From contig JALTBU010000089.1 of assembly GCA_027008345.1 (NCBI GenBank), forward strand, positions 1-7,343: a stretch of 7,343 nucleotides of DNA, given 5' to 3'. The translations under genes were made by a program, and so were the position numbers. Under the pieces are notes generated by a model, which saw only the letters and a list, made by a program, of their open reading frames with translations, was not told the DNA's origin and ran no database searches. This document shows, piece after piece, positions 1-5,996 of this stretch (positions are counted from its first letter, which is position 1; the number at the start of each line of letters is the position of its first letter). The DNA comes from Nautiliaceae bacterium. GTDB taxonomy: Bacteria > Campylobacterota > Campylobacteria > Campylobacterales > Nautiliaceae.

Positions 1-1
1 T

Positions 2-226
2 GGTGATTATATTGCAGGTCCAAATCATACACTTCCAACAGGAGGAACTGCAAGATTTTATTCACCTTTAAATGTTGAAGTTTTTATGAAAAAATCTTCT
101 GTTATATATTTTAGCAAAAACGCCATTAGAGAAATGGGTGAAGATTGTGCGCTTTTAGCACATACTGAAATGCTTACAGCCCATGAAAAGTCAGTTTTAG
201 AGAGATTGAATGATAGAAGAGATTAG
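2..226 (+). CDS. hisD: Histidinol dehydrogenase, C-terminal fragment (5' end outside window)
   Basis: This is the last 74 codons of histidinol dehydrogenase, the zinc enzyme that oxidises L-histidinol to L-histidine with two NAD+ in the final steps of histidine biosynthesis, in the cytoplasm. The fragment opens with GDYIAGPNHTLPTGG, the most recognisable C-terminal block of the family. By comparison with E. coli HisD, the Asp at fragment residue 2 and the His at residue 61 (in LTAHEKS) match the zinc ligands Asp360 and His419, so the visible part looks intact. The gene ends with TAG at 224-226. The downstream gene starts inside it at 210 in another frame, so the two are probably co-transcribed and translationally coupled. 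The start, promoter and remaining catalytic residues lie to the left of the window. Confidence 0.95.
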   Translation, partial: GDYIAGPNHTLPTGGTARFYSPLNVEVFMKKSSVIYFSKNAIREMGEDCALLAHTEMLTAHEKSVLERLNDRRD

Positions 227-632
227 TGATTTTTTAATATCTCTTCTTCCTTCTAATGCTTTAATTTTTATAATTTATTTAGTTTTTATAACTGTTTTTT
301 CCGTTTTATTAATAATTTTACTTTCAAAGAAAAAAAATAAATCAAAAAATGCTCAAATTCCTAAAAAAGAACTTACAATTGATGATTTGCTTGAAATTGC
401 AAAATCTAAAAAATCAAATATTAATGATTTAAAATTTGCGCTTGAATATTTTTTGAATCATTTTAAAATTAAAGATGATGAAAAAAAATCTTTTGAATTA
501 TTTGAAAAAATTCTAAATCATAAAAATCGCTCAAAAATTTTATTTAATATTTATCATGGGAAAATATTGCCTGAAAATTTGGAATATAAAAATAAGTTAG
601 ACAGTATTGAAAAAAAAGCTTTAAATAAATAA
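210..632 (+). CDS. Small single-pass membrane protein of unknown function
   Basis: I do not recognise a named family. The 140-residue protein has a short N-terminal stretch, one strong membrane segment at about residues 17-39 (rich in I, L, V and F), a basic flank (SKKKNKSK) and then a mainly helical, charged domain of about 90 residues (about 53-140). By the positive-inside rule the basic flank suggests that the C-terminal domain is cytoplasmic. There are no cysteines and no evident catalytic motif. The ATG at 210 overlaps the end of hisD by 17 bases. Only a weak purine-rich ribosome site (AGAGAG, about 201-206) precedes it, which fits translation coupled to hisD. No separate promoter is visible. 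A role in histidine synthesis is not implied by the sequence; shared transcription is the only link. It could be a lineage-specific Campylobacterota protein. Confidence 0.8.
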   Translation: MIEEISDFLISLLPSNALIFIIYLVFITVFSVLLIILLSKKKNKSKNAQIPKKELTIDDLLEIAKSKKSNINDLKFALEYFLNHFKIKDDEKKSFELFEKILNHKNRSKILFNIYHGKILPENLEYKNKLDSIEKKALNK

Positions 633-653
633 AGACAGAATTAGACTCTGTCT
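621..653 (-). terminator. Probable intrinsic terminator of rpsO
   Basis: Read on the minus strand, AGACAGA (653-647) and TCTGTCT (639-633) form a perfect 7-bp stem around a 7-base loop. The T-rich run TTATTTATTT follows at 632-623. The first arm lies in the last codons of rpsO and the loop contains its stop codon. On the plus strand no T-run follows the stem, so it should act mainly on rpsO transcripts. The stem has only three G-C pairs, so its strength is uncertain. Confidence 0.45.
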
Positions 654-916
654 CTAAGGTTAAGAGCCGCGATAACTTCTAAATATTTGTCGTGGTCTTT
701 TCTTTTTAAATATCTCATAAGTCTTTTTCTTTGACCTACAAGTTTTAGTAGACCAAGTCTACTTGAATGGTCATGTTTGTGTTTTTTAAGATGTTCGTTG
801 ATTTCATTGATTCTTTCAGTCAAAAGTGCGATTTGAACCGCAGGACTTCCAGTATCTTTTTCATCGTTTCCGAATTTAGCGATAATTTCTCTTTTTTTCG
901 CCGAATCCAAAGCCAT
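641..916 (-). CDS. rpsO: 30S ribosomal protein S15
   Basis: S15 is a primary 16S rRNA-binding protein of the small-subunit platform; it nucleates central-domain assembly and contributes to a bridge to the 50S subunit. The 91-residue product is close to the usual length (about 89) and carries the family blocks: DTGSPAVQIALLTERI near residues 21-36, the HKHDHSSRLGLLKLVGQRKRLMRYL region near 45-70 that contacts rRNA, and a conserved helical C-terminus. The ATG start is fixed by a textbook AGGAGG site (922-927) five bases upstream. It converges with the small membrane gene, leaving 8 bases between stops, and diverges from the sensor-like gene. I recall rpsO lying beside an Rrf2 regulator and flhA in Campylobacter jejuni; here the sensor-like gene sits between them. 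Confidence 0.97.
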   Translation of the reverse strand: MALDSAKKREIIAKFGNDEKDTGSPAVQIALLTERINEINEHLKKHKHDHSSRLGLLKLVGQRKRLMRYLKRKDHDKYLEVIAALNLRDRV

Positions 917-921
917 GTCAG

Positions 922-969
922 CCTCCTGATTGGTAAATTTTCATTTGCATGAATTGAATTGAAAGTATA
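922..969 (-). promoter_or_regulatory. rpsO promoter -10, leader hairpin and Shine-Dalgarno site
   Basis: On the minus strand a -10-like TATACT lies at 969-964, with T-rich DNA upstream and no convincing -35. This predicts a start near 957 and a leader of about 40 nt. The leader holds a small hairpin, TTCAT-GCAA-ATGAA (953-940), with a GNRA-type loop, then AGGAGG at 927-922. S15 controls its own mRNA in several bacteria, so the hairpin could matter, but a 5-bp A/T-rich stem is weak evidence. Confidence 0.45.
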
Positions 970-997
970 TCTGTTTTTGTGTAAAAAAGCAAATTTT

Positions 998-1018
998 TGA
1001 TAAAATTCATAAAAAAGG
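998..1018 (+). promoter_or_regulatory. Extended -10 promoter and ribosome site of the sensor-like gene
   Basis: TGATAAAAT at 998-1006 fits an extended -10 (TGn plus TAAAAT) with a T-run just upstream. The expected transcription start is near 1013. AAAGG at 1014-1018 sits at the very 5' end of the message, five bases before the ATG at 1024. This argues against a TTG at 997, which would lie inside the promoter. Confidence 0.55.
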
Positions 1019-1023
1019 TTAAA

Positions 1024-2655
1024 ATGAAGTATATATTGTTTTTTGTATTTACAATTTTTGCTTTATCTAAAAATATATTGATATTAAATTCTTATTCAGT
1101 TCAGTTTCCATGGACACGAGGTGAGGTAGAAGGGATTCTTAAAAATTTAAAAGATAAAAATTTAAAAATATATATTGAATTTATGGATACCAAACTATTT
1201 ACCCCCACTCCAAAATATCTAAATAACTTTTACAATTATATTTTGACGAAATATAAAAATATTCCTTTTGATATTGTAATAACTACCGATGATAATGCTC
1301 TTAATTTTGTTATTGAGCATAAAAAAGACATTTTTAAAAATTCTAAAATATTTTTTGCAGGAGTAAATAACCTTTCTGTGAAAAATAAAATAAATAGAAA
1401 TGATTTTACAGGTGTTTTCGAAAAAAAAGAGCCTATTGCAAATTTGAATTTTTTAAAAAAAACTGTTAAAAATTTAAAGAAAGTATATGTGGTTGCTGAT
1501 AATTCAAATTCTGCAAATGCAGTTATGAAGGAGTACAAAAGCTCATTTGCAAATATAAAAAATCTAAAATTTATTTATATTAATGAAAGTGATTTAAACA
1601 ATGTAATTTCAAAAATTAAAAAATATAAAAACAGCGGAATGTTGCTTTTGACTCCTTTTAGTTTTAAATGGAATTCTAAACATATAGATTATAAAATAGC
1701 TATTGAGAAAATTTCATCTGTTTATAAATCCCCAATTGTCATTCATACAGATTTTTTGGCTGATATACCCAATAGCAATATAATAGGAGGAAGAGTTACA
1801 GATGCACTCTCTCAGGGAGAGAATGTAAGTAAAAAAGTTTTAGAGTATTTACAGGGTAAAAAAATAAAAAATATTCCTTTGACATATGAAAAAGCTAATA
1901 AAATGTATCTTAATGTAAAAAATCTTGAAAAATTTCATATTGATATTAATTCCCTTGGATATAAAAATGCTATTTTGGTAAATAGATCTATGAGTGTTTT
2001 TGAATTATATAAAAAATATATAATTATAACGGGAGTAATTTTATTTATATTAATTGTCTTTGTATTGATTTTGCTTTTTAAAAATTATAAACTTAGAAAA
2101 TACAGCGATAAAATCATAAGTACAAATATGGATATTGAAAAAGAGATTCAGGAAAAATTTAATGATTTTTCAAAAAAATATTCCGAATATATACAAATCA
2201 AAACAGAAGCTATAGGCAATATTTTAAAATTTATGTTAAAAAATTTACGAGCAATTGTTTTTGATATTAAAAAAAATGAAAAATGTAGCCAAAAAGGTAA
2301 TATTATTGAAAATATCATAAACTTTTGTGAGAGTTCATTTGAAAAGGAAGAAGAGTTTTATATAAAAAACAGGATAAAAGAACTTATAGAAATATTAAAA
2401 AATACGAAATTTATTGAAAATATAGAAATTAATGGCAATGATTTCAAGGTTAATTTGGATAAAATTTTATTTACCGAAATTTTGATAAATCTGTTAAAAG
2501 AAAATTCAAAAATTACAATTTCAGATAAAACTATATTAATCGAATATTTTAAGGATATGGTGGATAATATTGAACCAATAAAAAGAAAAACCGAAAATAT
2601 TTTCGAAATTGACGCAGATTACGAAAAAAAACGTATAATACTAAAAGTTAAATAA
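1024..2655 (+). CDS. Membrane sensor-like protein: ABC-substrate-binding-type domain plus degenerate histidine-kinase-like region
   Basis: The start chosen is ATG 1024, giving 543 residues, because a ribosome site precedes it and a signal-peptide-like or anchoring stretch begins there (residues 1-15). A domain of about 300 residues follows that resembles the ABC_sub_bind family (PF04392) used as a sensor in many Campylobacterota kinases: ILILNSY (18-24), EFMDTK (52-57), TTDDNALNF (87-95) and FFAGVNN (110-116). One membrane helix spans about 331-352, then a coiled-coil-like linker to about 393. The cytoplasmic part looks kinase-derived: GNILKFMLKNL (398-408) can be laid on the GNIAHQWRQPL H-box common in this phylum, with Lys402 at the histidine position, and LINLLKEN (487-494) resembles an N-box. 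The cytoplasmic part contains no histidine at all. The protein stops at IILKVK, just before a G1 box would be expected. I infer a signalling protein without kinase activity, or a decayed one. The ligand is unknown, and no response regulator is in the window. Confidence 0.75.
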   Translation: MKYILFFVFTIFALSKNILILNSYSVQFPWTRGEVEGILKNLKDKNLKIYIEFMDTKLFTPTPKYLNNFYNYILTKYKNIPFDIVITTDDNALNFVIEHKKDIFKNSKIFFAGVNNLSVKNKINRNDFTGVFEKKEPIANLNFLKKTVKNLKKVYVVADNSNSANAVMKEYKSSFANIKNLKFIYINESDLNNVISKIKKYKNSGMLLLTPFSFKWNSKHIDYKIAIEKISSVYKSPIVIHTDFLADIPNSNIIGGRVTDALSQGENVSKKVLEYLQGKKIKNIPLTYEKANKMYLNVKNLEKFHIDINSLGYKNAILVNRSMSVFELYKKYIIITGVILFILIVFVLILLFKNYKLRKYSDKIISTNMDIEKEIQEKFNDFSKKYSEYIQIKTEAIGNILKFMLKNLRAIVFDIKKNEKCSQKGNIIENIINFCESSFEKEEEFYIKNRIKELIEILKNTKFIENIEINGNDFKVNLDKILFTEILINLLKENSKITISDKTILIEYFKDMVDNIEPIKRKTENIFEIDADYEKKRIILKVK

Positions 2656-2664
2656 AGATAAAAT

Positions 2665-2686
2665 TGGTATAATTTGTCAAAAAGGA
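2665..2686 (+). promoter_or_regulatory. Extended -10 promoter of the rrf2-flhA pair with an overlapping dyad
   Basis: TGGTATAAT (2665-2673) is a consensus extended -10. The start would be near 2680, with AAAGGA at 2681-2686 five bases before the ATG at 2692, so the message is almost leaderless. AAATT (2661-2665) and AATTT (2671-2675) form an inverted repeat around the -10, loosely extended outward to GAT...GTC (2657-2678). This could be an operator for the regulator itself, but such A/T dyads arise often in this base composition. Confidence 0.55.
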
Positions 2687-2691
2687 TATAG

Positions 2692-3108
2692 ATGCTTTTT
2701 ACGAAGTCAACTGCTTATGCTTTGCAAGCATTAATTGAACTTTCTTCATATGATAAACCTGTGGATGTTAATACATTGTCGGAAAAGACAGATGTTCCCA
2801 AACCTTTTTTGGCAAAATTACTGCAAAATTTATCTAAAAAAAATATTATAAAATCTTACAAAGGTATACATGGAGGTTTTTTACTTACTAAAAAACCTGA
2901 AGAAATAAAAATTATTGATATCTTTAAAACAATAGAAGATAAAGACTCTCTCGTATTTTACTGTTCTTCAAATGCAACAAACTGCACACGAGATAGAAGT
3001 TCAATATGTTCGACCATGCCTTTTTTTAACAAACTTGAAAATGAAATAGAAGCTATTATAAAGAAATATACATTAGCGGATGTCATAAGGATTAAATCTG
3101 GTAAATAA
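2692..3108 (+). CDS. Rrf2-family transcriptional regulator, probable Fe-S cluster sensor
   Basis: This 138-residue cytoplasmic DNA-binding protein has the layout of IscR, NsrR and related Rrf2 regulators. A winged helix-turn-helix fills about residues 1-70: the N-terminal helix YALQALIELS, the recognition-helix region VPKPFLAKLLQNLSKKNII, and a wing KGIHGGFLL that matches the family's RGxxGGy motif with Lys for Arg. Cys91, Cys98 and Cys106 follow (spacing C-x6-C-x7-C), close to the three-cysteine cluster ligands of IscR and NsrR (C-x5-C-x5-C). The sequence therefore supports Fe-S binding but does not show whether it senses iron, cluster status, nitric oxide or redox. The gene has its own promoter and probably shares its transcript with flhA, whose likely start lies 11 bases before this gene's end. 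I recall an Rrf2 gene beside flhA in C. jejuni. The subfamily is not resolved. Confidence 0.9.
   Translation: MLFTKSTAYALQALIELSSYDKPVDVNTLSEKTDVPKPFLAKLLQNLSKKNIIKSYKGIHGGFLLTKKPEEIKIIDIFKTIEDKDSLVFYCSSNATNCTRDRSSICSTMPFFNKLENEIEAIIKKYTLADVIRIKSGK
3087..3100 (+). promoter_or_regulatory. Shine-Dalgarno site and probable CTG start of flhA
   Basis: AAGGA at 3087-3091, six bases before CTG at 3098-3100, is the only good ribosome site in the region. The flhA frame is closed by TAA at 3086-3088. Between that stop and TTG 3254 it contains no ATG, GTG or TTG. CTG is therefore the best-supported start. ATA at 3110 is the only other near-cognate codon before the first membrane segment, and it has no ribosome site. 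Confidence 0.6.
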
Positions 3109-5263
3109 AATAAAAAACTCTCTAAAACTTCTTAGTGAATTTACTGATTTAGGGGTTGTTGTTTTTGTATTTTCAATACTTTTAATTATAATAGTACCTC
3201 TGCCTAATTCTATTTTAGATTTTTTCCTTACAGTCTCTTTAGCAGTTTCTGTTTTGATTCTTTTATTGTCTTTATATATTCCAAAACCTACTGATTTTAC
3301 TACTTTTCCAACATTGATACTGATTGTTACTTTATATAGACTTTCACTTAATATTGCAACAACAAGAATGATTTTAAGCAAAGGTTATGAAGGTCCAGAT
3401 GCTGTAAGTAAAATAATTTCAGCATTTGGAGAATTTGTTGTAGGCGGTAATTATATTATTGGAATAATAGTTTTTATTATTTTAGTAGTAATAAATTTTT
3501 TGGTAATTACCCAAGGATCAACAAGAGTTGCCGAAGTTGCTGCAAGATTTACTCTTGATGCGCTTCCTGGTAAACAGATGGCTATTGATGCGGATTTGAA
3601 TGCCGGACTTATAGATGAGGCAGAAGCTAAAAGAAGAAGGGAAGAGCTTATTAAAGAGGCAAATTTCTATGGTGCGATGGATGGTGCGAGTAAATTTGTA
3701 AAAGGTGATGCTATTGCAGGGATTATAATAACAACCGTAAATATTATTGCTGGATTTTTAATTGGTGTTTTTCAATATGGTATGGATTTAGCCCAGGCGG
3801 CTCAAACTTATACAATTCTTACAATAGGTGATGGACTTGTTTCCCAGCTGCCAGCTCTTATGACTTCAACTGCAACCGGTATTATTATTACACGTGCAAC
3901 AAAAGATGAAACTAATTTTGCAGAAGGTGTAATAAAACAGCTTGTTAAAGATTATAAGGTAATGTTTATTGTTGGTACGATTCTTATATTTATGGCTTTT
4001 ATTCCGGGATTTCCTACGGGAAGTATGATTTTTGTAGGTATAATATTTTTAATTGCAGGATATTTAATGATGGAAACTCAAAAAGGGGCAGATCCTATAC
4101 AATCATTTCTGAATAAATTTAGGAAAAAACCTCCGCCACCTAAAAATTTAGACAAAACAATAAAAGAAGAACAAGAAAAAAAAGAAAACAAAGAACTTTC
4201 TCCTGAAGATGAGAAAAAAGTACTTGAAGAGGTGTTAAAAGTTGAACTTCTTGAACTTGATATAGGATATCAGCTTATTAAAATAGCTGACCCAAATCAG
4301 GGGGGAGACCTGCTTGAGAGAATAAAAGCCATGAGAAAAAAAGTTGCAAGCGAATATGGGTTTTTGGTTCCTCAGATAAGAATTAAAGACAATTTAAATT
4401 TAAAACCTACCGAATATGAAATATTATTAAAGGGTGTAGAAGTGGCAAAAGGGGAAGTGTTTCCGGATAAATATCTTGCTATGGCTACACCTATGGTGAT
4501 AGAAGAAATTGATGGAATAAAAGTTAAAGAGCCGGCTTTTGGAATAGATGCTTTATGGATTGATGAAGATAAAAAAGAAGAAGCACTGATGAACGGATAT
4601 ACCGTAGTTGATCCTTCTACGGTAATAGTTACACATTTAAATGAAATTATCAAAAAATATGCAGAAGAACTTCTTACAAGACAAGATATTCAAGAACTAT
4701 TAGACAGACTCAAAAAAGATTTTCCTGCTATTGTCGATGATGCTTTAAAAGTTGCAAATATAGGTCTTATACAAAGAGTTCTTAAAAATCTTCTTCATGA
4801 AAAAGTTCCAATCAAAGATATGATAACAATACTTGAAACAATAGCTGATCTCGCAGAATATACTAAAAATCCTGATGTTATTACCGAACAGGTAAGAAGT
4901 GCTTTAAGCCGTGTTATTACTAAACTTTATGCAGATGAAAGTGGGACATTAAGACTTATAACATTTGATGCTCCAACTGAACAATATCTTATGAACAAAC
5001 TAAAACAGCAGGGTGAGCAAAAACAGTTTATATTAACAGTGGCTGAGATGAACAAACTTGTTGAAGAAGTAAGCAGTGCTGCTTCTGAAATACTTAATAA
5101 AGGTATTGCACCAGTAGTTTTAATAGTTGATCCATTAATAAGAAAACCCCTTGCAGAAATTTTAGAGAGATTTGGTGTGGATGTTGTTGTTCTTTCCCAT
5201 TCGGAAATAGATCCGAATGCTAAATTTGAAGTTTTAGGGACTATATCTATTGAATTTACTTAA
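3098..5263 (+). CDS. flhA: Flagellar biosynthesis protein FlhA (type III export gate)
   Basis: FlhA forms the nonameric ring of the flagellar export gate in the inner membrane, couples proton motive force to export and docks chaperone-substrate complexes on its cytoplasmic domain. In C. jejuni the export apparatus is also needed to switch on the sigma-54 flagellar genes. From CTG 3098 the protein has 721 residues, against about 730 in Helicobacter. Eight membrane segments are visible, at about 18-36, 40-60, 68-88, 117-137, 205-226, 240-262, 286-304 and 308-325. The FHIPEP-type block RLSLNIATTRMIL starts at residue 81. Asp204 in KFVKGDAIAG matches the essential Asp208 of Salmonella FlhA. A charged linker with PPPP (about 343-348) leads to the cytoplasmic domain, which ends LGTISIEFT. 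Starting at TTG 3254 would remove segment 1 and most of segment 2 and lacks a ribosome site. The stop overlaps the end of cmoA by 8 bases. Identity is very secure; the start is less so. Confidence 0.95.
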   Translation: MVNKIKNSLKLLSEFTDLGVVVFVFSILLIIIVPLPNSILDFFLTVSLAVSVLILLLSLYIPKPTDFTTFPTLILIVTLYRLSLNIATTRMILSKGYEGPDAVSKIISAFGEFVVGGNYIIGIIVFIILVVINFLVITQGSTRVAEVAARFTLDALPGKQMAIDADLNAGLIDEAEAKRRREELIKEANFYGAMDGASKFVKGDAIAGIIITTVNIIAGFLIGVFQYGMDLAQAAQTYTILTIGDGLVSQLPALMTSTATGIIITRATKDETNFAEGVIKQLVKDYKVMFIVGTILIFMAFIPGFPTGSMIFVGIIFLIAGYLMMETQKGADPIQSFLNKFRKKPPPPKNLDKTIKEEQEKKENKELSPEDEKKVLEEVLKVELLELDIGYQLIKIADPNQGGDLLERIKAMRKKVASEYGFLVPQIRIKDNLNLKPTEYEILLKGVEVAKGEVFPDKYLAMATPMVIEEIDGIKVKEPAFGIDALWIDEDKKEEALMNGYTVVDPSTVIVTHLNEIIKKYAEELLTRQDIQELLDRLKKDFPAIVDDALKVANIGLIQRVLKNLLHEKVPIKDMITILETIADLAEYTKNPDVITEQVRSALSRVITKLYADESGTLRLITFDAPTEQYLMNKLKQQGEQKQFILTVAEMNKLVEEVSSAASEILNKGIAPVVLIVDPLIRKPLAEILERFGVDVVVLSHSEIDPNAKFEVLGTISIEFT

Positions 5264-5960
5264 AAGCAATAAATGTAGCAAAATTATTCCATCTCGAAAT
5301 TACATCAATGTCTTTAAATCCTGCATTTTTTAACATTTCAATGTTTTCATTCATAGTATAAGGTATCAATACATTTTCAAGCGCTTCTCTTTTTCTTGCT
5401 ATTTCGTATTCACTGTAACCTTTTTCTTTTTTGAAGTTATAATAAATATCAATCATTATTTTATTTAATTTTTTATTTTCTGTAATAAGTTTCTCACTCA
5501 TTAAAAAAATTCCGTTGTTTTGAAGAGAATCGTAAATTTTTTGTATAAGTTTTTCTCTTTTTAGGGGTCTTATAAATTGAATAGTATAATTGGCAATTAT
5601 TGCATTTGCACCGTTTAAATCATATTCAAGAAAATCGGATTCAATAAAATTTGCATTGCTTCCAAAAGCTTTTGCTTTTTGTTTAGCTTTTTTAATCATC
5701 GCAGAAGAGTTATCTATTCCTGTTAAATTAAGGTCATCTCTTTGTTTGCTTAGTTCAATCAAAAATGTTCCTGTCGAACTTCCAAGGTCTATAACTTTAT
5801 CATTTGATTCAAGTATGTTTTTTAATATGTCAATTTGAAGTTTTATGTTTTCTTTATAAAAAGGAACGCTTCTTAAAAGCATATCATCAAAAACACCAGC
5901 AACTTCTTCGTCAAATTCAAACTGTTTTTTTATAGGTTTATTGAAAATATTGTCTTTCAA
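5256..5960 (-). CDS. cmoA: Carboxy-S-adenosyl-L-methionine synthase
   Basis: CmoA converts S-adenosylmethionine and prephenate into carboxy-SAM, which CmoB uses to make 5-carboxymethoxyuridine (cmo5U) at the wobble position of certain tRNAs. The 234-residue protein (E. coli 247) follows CmoA throughout: FDEEVAGVFDDMLLRSVP (16-33), the SAM-binding VIDLGSSTGTF (56-66), GIDNSSAMI (81-89), NYTIQF (124-129), MSEKL (154-158) and GYSEYEIARKREALENV (181-197). By counting against E. coli CmoA, Arg191 matches Arg199, reported to bind the substrate carboxylate. This separates it from generic SAM methyltransferases. The start is TTG at 5960-5958, supported by AAAGGA five bases upstream; the first internal Met is residue 27, inside the conserved N-terminus. 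It is divergent from metY. CmoB is not in the window. Confidence 0.92.
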   Translation of the reverse strand: MKDNIFNKPIKKQFEFDEEVAGVFDDMLLRSVPFYKENIKLQIDILKNILESNDKVIDLGSSTGTFLIELSKQRDDLNLTGIDNSSAMIKKAKQKAKAFGSNANFIESDFLEYDLNGANAIIANYTIQFIRPLKREKLIQKIYDSLQNNGIFLMSEKLITENKKLNKIMIDIYYNFKKEKGYSEYEIARKREALENVLIPYTMNENIEMLKNAGFKDIDVISRWNNFATFIAFK

Positions 5961-5965
5961 TGCTG

Positions 5966-5996
5966 TCCTTTGTTATAATTTGCATAGATTTTATCA
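5966..5996 (-). promoter_or_regulatory. cmoA extended -10 promoter and ribosome site
   Basis: On the minus strand, TGATAAAAT (5996-5988) is an extended -10 preceded by a T-run, in the same layout as the promoter at 998-1006. The predicted start is near 5981. AAAGGA (5971-5966) lies five bases before the TTG start. The initially transcribed region overlaps the metY -10 on the other strand. Confidence 0.5.

Noticed and set aside
767..952. Plus-strand open frame of 61 codons opposite rpsO
   Set aside because: It is antisense to the well-supported S15 gene, is rich in Phe and Ser as expected for a shadow, and has no family resemblance.
997..1023. TTG at 997 as the start of the sensor-like gene, adding nine residues
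   Set aside because: It lies within the likely -10 element (998-1006), lacks a ribosome site, and puts extra basic residues before a normal signal-like N-terminus. ATG 1024 has AAAGG five bases upstream.
1449..1463. Runs of six to nine A or T, such as T6A8 near 1449, as phase-variation tracts
   Set aside because: Such runs occur throughout this A/T-rich window. No gene here is interrupted at one, and Campylobacterota phase variation mostly uses G or C tracts.
1236..1538. Minus-strand open frame of 100 codons inside the sensor-like gene
   Set aside because: It lies wholly opposite a coherent coding frame. Its Phe/Leu-rich composition reflects the complement of Lys/Asn/Ile codons.
3054..3059. 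TATTAT inside rrf2 as a private flhA promoter
   Set aside because: It is a weak match without a TGn extension, in a composition where such hexamers are common. No sigma-54 or sigma-28 type site was seen either.
3254..3256. TTG at 3254 as the flhA start
   Set aside because: It would delete the first membrane segment and most of the second, both conserved in FlhA, and no Shine-Dalgarno site precedes it.
3073..3381. Minus-strand open frame of 102 codons over the rrf2-flhA junction
   Set aside because: It is opposite the flhA N-terminus, whose conserved membrane segments explain the sequence. It has no ribosome site or recognisable domain.
4372..4653. Minus-strand open frame of 93 codons inside flhA
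   Set aside because: It is opposite the conserved FlhA cytoplasmic domain, so it is a shadow frame.
5590..5838. Plus-strand open frame of 82 codons opposite cmoA
   Set aside because: It is opposite the CmoA SAM-binding region; nothing supports translation.
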